A stretch of DNA of 64,000 nt from NCBI RefSeq assembly GCF_026341825.1, contig NZ_JAPENY010000003.1, forward strand, positions 1,922,001-1,986,000, written 5' to 3'. Shown here one piece after another: positions 42,230-49,660 of the stretch. The stretch's first letter is position 1, and each line of letters opens with the position of its first letter. The position numbers were made by a program, and so were the translations under genes. The stretch comes from Streptomyces sp. NBC_00620 (GTDB taxonomy: Bacteria; Actinomycetota; Actinomycetes; Streptomycetales; Streptomycetaceae). The notes below the pieces were generated by a model. It was not told where the DNA came from. It did not search any database and was given only the letters and a program-made list of their open reading frames with translations.

Positions 42230-42885
42230 CATCAGCAGCACCGGACATCGTCGCCCTCGACCGGATCGCCGTACACGAGTCGCTCAGGGTCGTGGAGCTG
42301 GCGGAGGAGGCGGACTGGGAACGGGACACGCCCTGTGCGGGGTGGACCCTGCGGCAGCTGCTGGCGCACATGGCCGCACAGCACTACGGGTTCGCGGCGG
42401 CCGCGCAAGGAGCGGGGAGCGAGGCGGCGTACTGGCGGGAGCCGGAGGACATGAGCGAGCCGGGGCAGACGTACCGGGTAGCGGCCACGGTGGTGCTCAC
42501 CGCCTTCGCCGAACCGGCAGTCGCTGAGCGGGAGTTCGTACTGCCGGAGCTCGGGGGCGCCTTTCCCGGACGGATGGCCGTCGGCTTCCACTTCATCGAC
42601 TACGTGGTGCACGCGTGGGACGTGGCCGCCACGCTCGGCGTCGGGCTCGACCTCCCGGGGCACGTCCTGGAGGCGGCGCTAGCCGTCGCGCGGCTGGTAC
42701 CGAGGGATCCGGCGGGCCGGGGTCCGGGATTCGCCTTCGCTCCGATCCTCGACGTACCGGCCGGGGCGGGCCCCCTCGACGAGGCGTTGCGCCTGCTGGG
42801 GCGCGCCCCGGAGAAGTGGCCGCTGACGAGGGCGGACCGGCCGGAGCCGAACATCCAATCGCAAAGAGGTTTGAGTGGAGGCTGA
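42226..42885 (+). CDS. TIGR03086-family metal-binding protein (mycothiol-dependent maleylpyruvate isomerase-like)
   Basis: 219 residues from ATG 42226, overlapping the upstream stop (ATGA). DinB/MDMPI-type four-helix bundle: LAEEADWERDTPCAGWTLRQLLAHMAAQHYGF with the first metal His, and VGFHFIDYVVHAWDVAATLG with the His/Asp pair. The C-terminal PILDVPAGAGPLDEALRLLGRAP is the usual family ending. These enzymes use a divalent metal and mycothiol for isomerisation or detoxification; the exact reaction is unknown here. Probably controlled by the upstream TetR. Confidence 0.88.
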   Translation: MTSAAPDIVALDRIAVHESLRVVELAEEADWERDTPCAGWTLRQLLAHMAAQHYGFAAAAQGAGSEAAYWREPEDMSEPGQTYRVAATVVLTAFAEPAVAEREFVLPELGGAFPGRMAVGFHFIDYVVHAWDVAATLGVGLDLPGHVLEAALAVARLVPRDPAGRGPGFAFAPILDVPAGAGPLDEALRLLGRAPEKWPLTRADRPEPNIQSQRGLSGG

Positions 42886-42969
42886 ACAACACATCCGTCC
42901 CGCACGTACCTCCTGACGCTGGCCAAGTACAAACACCCAACGACCAGTTGGTTTCCCGGGAGGCTCATT

Positions 42970-43758
42970 GTGCGGCGTATCAACGGTACCGCCCTCGTCA
43001 TGGCGGCACTCGTCGCCACAGTCGGAGCGCTCGCGTTCCCCGTGTGGTCCTACGCGGACCGCTCAGGCACCGGGCAGGCGAACGTGGCGGCAGGCACCGT
43101 GAACACCCGCTGGGGTCCGCTGACCGCCCAGGACCGCGATCTGATCGTCCGCGTTCGGCTGGCCGGTCTGTGGGAGCTGCCGGCGGGACAGCAGGCGCTC
43201 GAACGCGCGCCCTCCGAGGCGATAAAGGAGGTCGCCGACCACCTCATCGTCGGCCACACCGACCTCGACAAGCGGGTGCGGATCGTCGCGGCCCAGCTCG
43301 GCGTCGCACTGCCGAACCAGCCGAACGAGCTGCAGACCGGCTGGCTCAAGGAGATGACCGCGGCGACCGGCGCGGACTACGAGTACAAGTTCGTGAACCT
43401 GTTGCGGGCCGCGCACGGAAGCATCTTCCCTGCCATCGGCGCCGTCCGGAACACTACGCGGAACACCCTGGTGCGCCAGCTGGCCTCGGACGCCAACCAG
43501 ACCGTGCTCGACCACATCACGATGCTGGAGAAGACCGGGAAGGTCGACTTCGACGCCATCGCCAACGCCGCGGTGGCCACCTCCACGGCCAGCCCGACCG
43601 GCCCCGCGGCTCCCGTGCCCGGCCAGGTGGCACCCTCGGCGCCTGCCGCTCAGGCGACCGGCGACGTCTCGACCTCGTCCTCGCCCTCGCCGGGCGCGCC
43701 TGGCACGGTCAACACCGCCCGTCCGGACCCGGTGGACTCGGACGGCGTGCTGGGATAA
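42970..43758 (+). CDS. Secreted DUF4142 (ferritin-like helical bundle) protein, copy 1
   Basis: 262 residues from GTG 42970 with GGGAGG 6 nt upstream. Signal peptide/anchor TALVMAALVATVGALAFPVWSYA. The DUF4142 domain (about 45-185) is all-helical: GPLTAQDRDLIVRVRLAGLWELPAGQQALERAPSEAIKEVADHLIVGHTDLDKRV...HITMLEKTGKVDFDA. A Pro/Ala/Ser/Thr tail (about 190-262) follows, with no cysteine anywhere. Closely similar to copy 2 at 45510, and the pair brackets the MNIO gene, suggesting one functional unit. Confidence 0.88.
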   Translation: MRRINGTALVMAALVATVGALAFPVWSYADRSGTGQANVAAGTVNTRWGPLTAQDRDLIVRVRLAGLWELPAGQQALERAPSEAIKEVADHLIVGHTDLDKRVRIVAAQLGVALPNQPNELQTGWLKEMTAATGADYEYKFVNLLRAAHGSIFPAIGAVRNTTRNTLVRQLASDANQTVLDHITMLEKTGKVDFDAIANAAVATSTASPTGPAAPVPGQVAPSAPAAQATGDVSTSSSPSPGAPGTVNTARPDPVDSDGVLG

Positions 43759-43789
43759 CCGGCCCCCCAGGGCCCGCCCGCGCCCCGGA

Positions 43790-43836
43790 TCCGAACCTCA
43801 AATGTTGCTCTGAAGGTGATGAGTACGAGGTTCGGA
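43790..43836 (+). promoter_or_regulatory. Inverted repeat in the leader of the MNIO gene
   Basis: tccgaacctc (43790-43799) and gaggttcgga (43827-43836) are exact reverse complements with a 27-bp spacer, 108 bp before the MNIO start. Could be a terminator for the DUF4142 gene or an operator/attenuator for the MNIO gene. Confidence 0.4.
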
Positions 43837-43943
43837 CCCGGGCGTCGGGGCCATACCTCCGTCACGCCGGAACATCGGTCCGTCAAAGGAGACGACACAG
43901 CCGATCCAGGTGAAGCCGTGCAGGTGGGGTGAAGGAGGGCACG

Positions 43944-45260
43944 ATGGAGCGACTGGGGACGGGCATCGGGTGGCGGCCGGAGATCGCGGACGCCGTGGAG
44001 CGCATGCCGGGCATCGACTGGGTCGAGGCCGTGGCCGAGAACCTCTGCCCCGGCCATCTCCCCGAGTCGCTGCTGCGCCTGCGTGAACGCGGCGTCACGG
44101 TGATCCCGCACGGCGTCTCCCTCGGCCTGGGCGGCGCGGACCGGCCCGACGAGGCACGCCTCACGGCCCTGGCCGAGCGGGCCGAGGCGCTGGGCTCGCC
44201 GCTCGTCACGGAGCACATCGCGTTCGTACGGGCGGGCGGGCCGTTGACCGCCTCGCCGCTCCTCGAGGCGGGGCACCTGCTGCCGGTCCCGCGCACCCGG
44301 GACGCGCTGGACGTCCTGTGCGAGAACATCCGTATCGCGCAGGACGCGTTGCCCGTTCCCCTCGCGGTGGAGAACATCGCCGCGCTGATCTCCTGGCCCG
44401 GCGAGGAGATGTCGGAGGGCCAGTTCCTCTACGACCTGGTCGACCGCACGGGCGTACGCCTCCTCATAGACGTCGCCAACCTCCACACCAACCACGTCAA
44501 CCGGGGCGAGGTTCCGGCCAAAGCCCTCGACGAACTCCCCGTCGAAGCCATCGCCTACGTCCATGTCGCCGGCGGCTTCGAACGGGACGGCGTCTGGCAC
44601 GACAGCCACGCCCACCCCGTCCCGCAGCCGGTCCTCGACATCCTGTCCGACCTCGCATCCCGGGTGACCCCGCCGGGTGTCCTCCTGGAACGGGACGAGA
44701 ACTTCCCCGAGCCCGGGGAGCTGGAGCGGGAGTTGGGGGCGATCCGGGGAACGCTGGAGCGGGCGGGGGCGCAGGCCCCTAAGAGCTCATTCCCGGAGCC
44801 GATCGCCCCTCGCGAAGCCGGCGCCCACACAGGTGCCGACACCGACCCCGCCCGCCAGCGTCTGGCCCTCGCACAGACCGCGCTGCTCTCCGCCCTTATC
44901 GGGGGAACCCCCGTGCCCGAGGGGTTCGACCGGGTACGGCTCGGGGTGCAGGCGCGGGCGCTGGCCGCCAAGCGGGCGGATGTCGTGGCGAAGGTCGCTG
45001 AGGAGTTGCCGCAGATCCTGGCGGAGGGGTACCGGCCGGCGTTCCTCGCGTACGCGCAGGGACATCCGATGACCGGCGGATACCGGCGCGACGCCCTGGA
45101 CTTCGCCGAGCACCTGCTCCTCGCGGGCCGCCCCGAGGACGCCGAGACACGACGGCGGCTGCGTCACTGGTGGCTGGAGCGCTCGGGCCCGGCCCCGCTG
45201 TCGGGACACCCCGCGGCCCGCCTCGCCCGCGCCACCCGCCGGGTGCTGCTGCGCCGCTGA
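43944..45260 (+). CDS. DUF692/MNIO-family multinuclear iron enzyme with an extra C-terminal domain
   Basis: 438 residues from ATG 43944 behind AAGGAGGG. Residues 1-275 are a TIM-barrel DUF692 domain keeping candidate metal ligands: H56 (HGVSL), E90/H91 (EHIAF), E143 (ENIA), D176/N179/H181 (DVANLHTNHVN), H207 (YVHVAGG), D220/H222/H224 (DSHAHPV) and E249/D251 (ERDENFP). Known members (MbnB, TglH, ChrH) use two or three non-haem irons to oxidise Cys or Asp residues of ribosomal peptides. A linker (276-310) leads to a C-terminal helical domain (about 312-438: RLALAQTALLSALIGG...LPQILAEGYRPAFLAYAQGHPMTGGY), which recalls the partner proteins (DUF2063/MbnC type) usually encoded separately. Substrate peptide not identified. 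Confidence 0.92.
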   Translation: MERLGTGIGWRPEIADAVERMPGIDWVEAVAENLCPGHLPESLLRLRERGVTVIPHGVSLGLGGADRPDEARLTALAERAEALGSPLVTEHIAFVRAGGPLTASPLLEAGHLLPVPRTRDALDVLCENIRIAQDALPVPLAVENIAALISWPGEEMSEGQFLYDLVDRTGVRLLIDVANLHTNHVNRGEVPAKALDELPVEAIAYVHVAGGFERDGVWHDSHAHPVPQPVLDILSDLASRVTPPGVLLERDENFPEPGELERELGAIRGTLERAGAQAPKSSFPEPIAPREAGAHTGADTDPARQRLALAQTALLSALIGGTPVPEGFDRVRLGVQARALAAKRADVVAKVAEELPQILAEGYRPAFLAYAQGHPMTGGYRRDALDFAEHLLLAGRPEDAETRRRLRHWWLERSGPAPLSGHPAARLARATRRVLLRR

Positions 45261-45509
45261 GTACGCGCACGGCGGCCCCGCACCGCCGCGGAGTGTGCGC
45301 GGGTTAACACGGCCTTCTGTGAAGGGGATGTGCGCGCCCTGTTTCCACGCCTTTGAGGCGGTCTGCCGTACGCCCGAACCACCATATCCCGCGCGTTCCA
45401 CCTACCCATCAACCCTGTTTTCCCGTGCGGCAGTTGGCACAGCACCCGCAGTAGCATGCCAATCCGCACGCGGAACGCACTCATGTGCGGTGCCGCAACA
45501 GGAGGCACC

Positions 45510-46277
45510 ATGCGATCCATCAACCGCACCGGATTGGTCAGTGGAACAGGGCTCATCGTCACGGGCCTCACGGCCACCCTGGTCGCCCTGGCCATCCCGA
45601 TCTGGTCGTACGAGGACCGCTCCGGAACCGGCCTGGACACCTTGAACGCCCAGACCGTCTCGACGCAGTTCGGCCCGCTCTCGGCGCTGGACCGGGAGTT
45701 CATCACCAAGGTCCGGCTGGCCGGGCTCTGGGAGCTGCCCGCGGGCCAGCAGGCCCAGGAACGCGGCACCACGGAGGCCGTACGGACCGCCGGCGCGCAC
45801 CTCATCGAGGGCCACACGTTCCTGGACGCCCGGGTCCGCAACGTCGCCGCGCGGCTCGGCCTTGAGCTGCCCAACCAGGCCAGCGAGCAGCAGCGCGGGT
45901 GGCTGACCACGCTCAGCGCGGCGCAGGGCGTGGACTACGACCGCGAGTTCGCGAACATCCTCCGCAAGGCCCACGGCAAGGTCTTCTCCCTCGTCGCCCA
46001 GGTCCGCGCCAACACCCGCAACTCCCTCGTACGCGACCTCGCCGACGACGCGAACAGCACCGTGCTCGACCACATCAAGGTCCTCGAGGCCACCGGATAC
46101 GTCGACTTCGACGCCCTCGCCGAGGACGCGGCCGGCGCCGCCCCGCCCCCGATCACCAACTCCCCCGCCCTGCCCGGGCCCACCCAGTCCCCGGACTCAC
46201 CGATTCCGGTGACCCCGTCCCCGGGCTTCACCCTTCCCCCGGCCGCCTCACGCGCCAACTCGCCCTCGGCCCCCTAG
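45510..46277 (+). CDS. Secreted DUF4142 protein, copy 2
   Basis: 255 residues from ATG 45510 (AGGAGG upstream). Signal/anchor GLIVTGLTATLVALAIPIWSYE, then DUF4142 (about 45-190) sharing long stretches with copy 1: DRSGTG, FGPLSALDRE, VRLAGLWELPAGQQAQER, RNSLVRDLADDANSTVLDHI. A Pro/Ser/Thr tail follows. No cysteines. Tandem paralogues on either side of the MNIO gene point to duplication with retention of both copies. The bundle may bind metal or act in the envelope; unknown. Confidence 0.88.
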   Translation: MRSINRTGLVSGTGLIVTGLTATLVALAIPIWSYEDRSGTGLDTLNAQTVSTQFGPLSALDREFITKVRLAGLWELPAGQQAQERGTTEAVRTAGAHLIEGHTFLDARVRNVAARLGLELPNQASEQQRGWLTTLSAAQGVDYDREFANILRKAHGKVFSLVAQVRANTRNSLVRDLADDANSTVLDHIKVLEATGYVDFDALAEDAAGAAPPPITNSPALPGPTQSPDSPIPVTPSPGFTLPPAASRANSPSAP

Positions 46278-46376
46278 CCGCATGGGCGGGAAGCGGAACA
46301 TCACATACCGCCAACGCTCCGTCCATCATGTGAATAAGGCATGGCGCTCACCCGGCCCATCGCATAGAAAAACGCC

Positions 46377-47165
46377 ATGTTCTGGGTACTTCTCCTGCTC
46401 CTGGCCTGGGCCGCGGCCGGCACCTCCTGCACCCGCCTGTGCCTGGCCGCCGTCCGCACGGCGGCCGTCGACGCGAAGGCGGCCCGCGACCACGGCCTCA
46501 CGCTGTACGAGGCGGCGTTCCTGTCCGGCGGTCCGGCCCGGGTCGCCGAGCTGACCCTGGTGTCGATGGCCCGCCAGCGCCGTCTGCTGCTCGCGCACAC
46601 GGGCTGGGCGACCGTCGTGGACCCGCGTGGGCACGACGAGATGGAGCGCTCGGTCATCGGGGCGATCGGTCCGGATGGCCAGTCCCGGATAGCGCCCGTG
46701 CGGGCGAGCGCGGCCGCCGCGGATTCGGTACGCCGTCTCGCGGACCGCCTCGTCGCCGCGGGCCTCGCCGTGCCCGACGGCGAGCGCGGCACCGTCGCGA
46801 GCGCCGTCCGCCAGGTCCAGGCCGCCGCGGCAGCCGTGCTCGTTCTGGGCGCCGTGGCCCTGCTGCTGCCCTCTCAGGCCCAGACGTCCGAGTACGAGGT
46901 GCCGGTCGCCGTCTGGTTCGCGCTCCCGCTCACCCTCACACTGAGCTGTCTCGCGATCGCCCGCATCGAGGTGCACCCCTACTCGCGCTGGGCGTCCCCG
47001 GCCGGACAGCGCCTGCTCGGCACCCTCACCCGGCACCCCGACGGCACGGGCGACGACCGCACGTACCTCACCTCCGTCGCCGTACGCGGCATCCGCGCGA
47101 TCGGCGAGCCGGACCTGCGTGCGGCCTTCACCCACCGCGAGGGAAACCCGGAACGAAGGGGCTGA
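46377..47165 (+). CDS. TIGR04222-type membrane protein
   Basis: 262 residues from ATG 46377. N-terminal membrane helix MFWVLLLLLAWAAAGTSC with a Cys-rich face (SCTRLC). A soluble 100-residue block follows (DHGLTLYEAAFLSGGPARVAELTLVSMARQ...VVDPRGHDEMERSVIGAI...SVRRLADRLVAAGLAV), then two adjoining helices (AAAVLVLGAVALLLP, VWFALPLTLTLSCLAIARI) and a soluble tail. The layout fits TIGR04222 proteins; as I recall, relatives often end in a Gly/Cys-rich low-complexity tail. Here the C-terminus (AIGEPDLRAAFTHREGNPERRG) has no such tail. Follows the MNIO cluster on the same strand. Confidence 0.78.
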   Translation: MFWVLLLLLAWAAAGTSCTRLCLAAVRTAAVDAKAARDHGLTLYEAAFLSGGPARVAELTLVSMARQRRLLLAHTGWATVVDPRGHDEMERSVIGAIGPDGQSRIAPVRASAAAADSVRRLADRLVAAGLAVPDGERGTVASAVRQVQAAAAAVLVLGAVALLLPSQAQTSEYEVPVAVWFALPLTLTLSCLAIARIEVHPYSRWASPAGQRLLGTLTRHPDGTGDDRTYLTSVAVRGIRAIGEPDLRAAFTHREGNPERRG

Positions 47166-47285
47166 CGGGCGCGCCAGGGGGCGCATCGGGGTCATTGGAG
47201 CCGACACTGCCGCCCGGTCCTTTACTTCACCAACCGCCGAACGAAACATCCCCTTTGTCGCTGCCGTGCGCCGAAGGGAAACGCG

Positions 47286-48914
47286 ATGAGAGCTGCCGTC
47301 CTCTACGGAACCGCAGGATCCTTGCTCCTGTCCGCCCTCGTCACCGTCCCCGCGGGCGGCGAACCCCGGTGGCCCGGCGATCCCCTCGGGCCCGGGGCCG
47401 ACACCCGCGGCACGGCCGTCGCCGCCGAGCGCGCGGCGGCCGCCGGGGTCCGCTTCGGCACCTGCTCCAAGGAGGAGGACCTCCCGGACGACGTCAAGTG
47501 CGGCACGGTCAAGGTGCCCCTCGACTACGCACACCCCGACGGCAAGCAGATCAAACTCACCGTCAGCCGTGTGAAGGCCACCGGCAAGGACGCGAAGAAC
47601 TCGAAGCGGAAGGTCCCGCGCCAGGGCGCCCTGGTCTACAACCCCGGCGGCCCCGGCGCCTCCAGCATGTACTTCCCGCTGATCGGCTTCCTCCCTGAGT
47701 GGAAGCGCCTCGCGGGGGCGTACGACCTCGTCGGCTACGCCCCGCGCGGGGTGGGCCGCAGCGCCCCGCTGTCCTGCCAAGACCCCAAGCGGCTGGTGAA
47801 GGGGCCGACGCAGTCACCGACGTTCCCTTCGGAGTCGTACAAGAAGGAGCGGATCGCGGAGGCGAAGGCGTACGCGCGCGGCTGCCTCAAGCGCTCCGGC
47901 AAGGCCGTCCAGCACTACACCTCGCTCAACAACGCCCGCGACCTCGACGTACTGCGCGCCGCGCTCGGCGAGCGGAGGCTGACCTTCATGGGCGCCTCCT
48001 ACGGCACGTACTTCGGGGCTCTCTACGCGACGCTCTTCCCCTCCCACGTACGCCGGATGGTCTTCGACTCGGCGGTGAACCCCGCCCCCGGCCAGATCTG
48101 GTACCAGAACAACCTCGACCAGTCCGCCGCGTTCGAGATCCGCTGGGCGGACTTCCGCGCCTGGATCGCCCGGCACGACGAGGTGTACGGGCTCGGCGCC
48201 ACGCCCGAAGAGGTGCTGCGCAGCTACGAGAAGGCGCGGGCCCGGCTCGCCGCCTCGCCCGCCGGCGGCAAGGTGGGGCCCGGGCAGTTGCAGGGCGCGT
48301 TCCTCCAGGCCGGGTACTACGACGACTACTGGCCGCACCGCGCCCAGGCGCTGTCCGCGTACCTGAAGGGCGACCCGAAGCCGCTGATCGAGCAGGCCGG
48401 ACCGTATCCGGAGGCGGCCGCCGAGCAGGAGAACGGCAACGCGGTCTACACGGCCGTCGAGTGCAACGACGCGCCCTGGCCGACCGACTGGCGCACCTGG
48501 GACCGCGACAACACGCAGCTCGCGCGCAAGGCGCCGTTCGAGACCTGGGACAACGTGTGGATGAACCTGCCCTGCGCGTACTGGCCCGTGCCGCGGCAGA
48601 AGCCCCTGGACGTGCGGACGCTGCCCGGCGCGCTGCCGCCGACCCTGATCCTGGCGGCCGAGCGGGACGCGGCGACTCCGTACGAGGGTGCGGTGGCACT
48701 GCACCGGCGGCTGTCCGGCTCGGTCCTGGTGACCGAGAACGGCGCCGGGACGCACGGGATCGGGGGCGGGCCCAACCAGTGCGTCAACGGCTATCTGGAC
48801 GCCTATCTCCTGGAGGGCAGGCTCCCGGTACGGCGCGCGGCATGCGCGCCGCACGCGGAGCCGAAGCCGGTGGCACCGGGCGATCGTGCGAAGGACACGA
48901 AGAAGGCTTCCTAG
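47286..48914 (+). CDS. Secreted alpha/beta hydrolase, tripeptidyl-aminopeptidase (Tap-like)
   Basis: 542 residues from ATG 47286 with GAAGGGAAA upstream. Signal peptide LYGTAGSLLLSALVTVPAGG. Tap-like family features: oxyanion motif NPGGPGASS, nucleophile in FMGASYGTYFGALYATLFP, catalytic Asp in LAAERDAATPYEGAV and His in GAGTHGIGG. CNDAPWP and late cysteines are typical of S33 clan secreted peptidases. It would release N-terminal peptides outside the cell. It ends 22 bp before the convergent hemQ stop. Confidence 0.9.
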   Translation: MRAAVLYGTAGSLLLSALVTVPAGGEPRWPGDPLGPGADTRGTAVAAERAAAAGVRFGTCSKEEDLPDDVKCGTVKVPLDYAHPDGKQIKLTVSRVKATGKDAKNSKRKVPRQGALVYNPGGPGASSMYFPLIGFLPEWKRLAGAYDLVGYAPRGVGRSAPLSCQDPKRLVKGPTQSPTFPSESYKKERIAEAKAYARGCLKRSGKAVQHYTSLNNARDLDVLRAALGERRLTFMGASYGTYFGALYATLFPSHVRRMVFDSAVNPAPGQIWYQNNLDQSAAFEIRWADFRAWIARHDEVYGLGATPEEVLRSYEKARARLAASPAGGKVGPGQLQGAFLQAGYYDDYWPHRAQALSAYLKGDPKPLIEQAGPYPEAAAEQENGNAVYTAVECNDAPWPTDWRTWDRDNTQLARKAPFETWDNVWMNLPCAYWPVPRQKPLDVRTLPGALPPTLILAAERDAATPYEGAVALHRRLSGSVLVTENGAGTHGIGGGPNQCVNGYLDAYLLEGRLPVRRAACAPHAEPKPVAPGDRAKDTKKAS

Positions 48915-48936
48915 GACCGCCCGGCGCTTCGAGTCC

Positions 48937-49656
48937 TCAGGCGAGGCCGGCGACCAGCTCGGAGATGTCCTTGCGGCGGCCCGTGTAGAACGGGACCTCT
49001 TCACGGACGTGCATCCGGGCCTCGGAGGCGCGCAGGTGACGCATGAGGTCGACGATGCGGTACAGCTCGTCGGCCTCGAAGGCGAGGAGCCACTCGTAGT
49101 CGCCGAGGGAGAACGAGGCGACCGTATTGGCGCGCACGTCCGGGAAGCCGCGGGCCATCTTGCCGTGGTCGGCGAGCATGCGGCGACGGTCCTCGTCGGG
49201 CAGCAGGTACCAGTCGTAGGAGCGCACGAACGGGTAGACGCTGATGTAGTTGCGCGGCGTCTCATCCGCGAGGAACGCCGGGATGTGCGAGCGGTTGAAC
49301 TCGGCGGGGCGGTGCAGCGCCATGTTCGACCAGACCGGATCGAGGGCACGGCCCAGCTTGGTGCGGCGGAAGAGGTTGTACGCGTCCTGGAGCTGGTCGG
49401 CGGTCTCGGCGTGCCACCAGATCATGAGGTCGGCGTCGGCGCGCAGCCCCGACACGTCGTACGTGCCGCGGACGGTGACATCCTTCGCGGCGAGCTGGTC
49501 GAAGAGCTCCTGGACCTCGTCGGCGTAACCGGCGCGGTCCTCGGGCAGCACGTCCTTCAGCTTGAAGACGGACCACAGGGTGTAGCGGATGACCTCGTTG
49601 AGGTCCTTGGCCTTCTTGCCGGCGTTCGGGATCTTGGCGGGGGCGTCGTCACTCAT
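48937..49656 (-). CDS. hemQ: Coproheme decarboxylase HemQ (chlorite dismutase fold)
   Basis: 239 residues from ATG 49656, four bases after the hemY stop. The fold is shown by IRYTLWSVFKL, ADLMIWWHAETADQLQ and the conserved YISVYPFVRSYDWYLLP, which holds the catalytic Tyr of coproheme decarboxylases. The proximal haem His lies in ADHGKMARGF. GRRKDISELV at the end is usual. Converts iron-coproporphyrin III to haem b in the last step of the Gram-positive pathway. Confidence 0.97.
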   Translation of the reverse strand: MSDDAPAKIPNAGKKAKDLNEVIRYTLWSVFKLKDVLPEDRAGYADEVQELFDQLAAKDVTVRGTYDVSGLRADADLMIWWHAETADQLQDAYNLFRRTKLGRALDPVWSNMALHRPAEFNRSHIPAFLADETPRNYISVYPFVRSYDWYLLPDEDRRRMLADHGKMARGFPDVRANTVASFSLGDYEWLLAFEADELYRIVDLMRHLRASEARMHVREEVPFYTGRRKDISELVAGLA

Positions 49657-49660
49657 GGGC

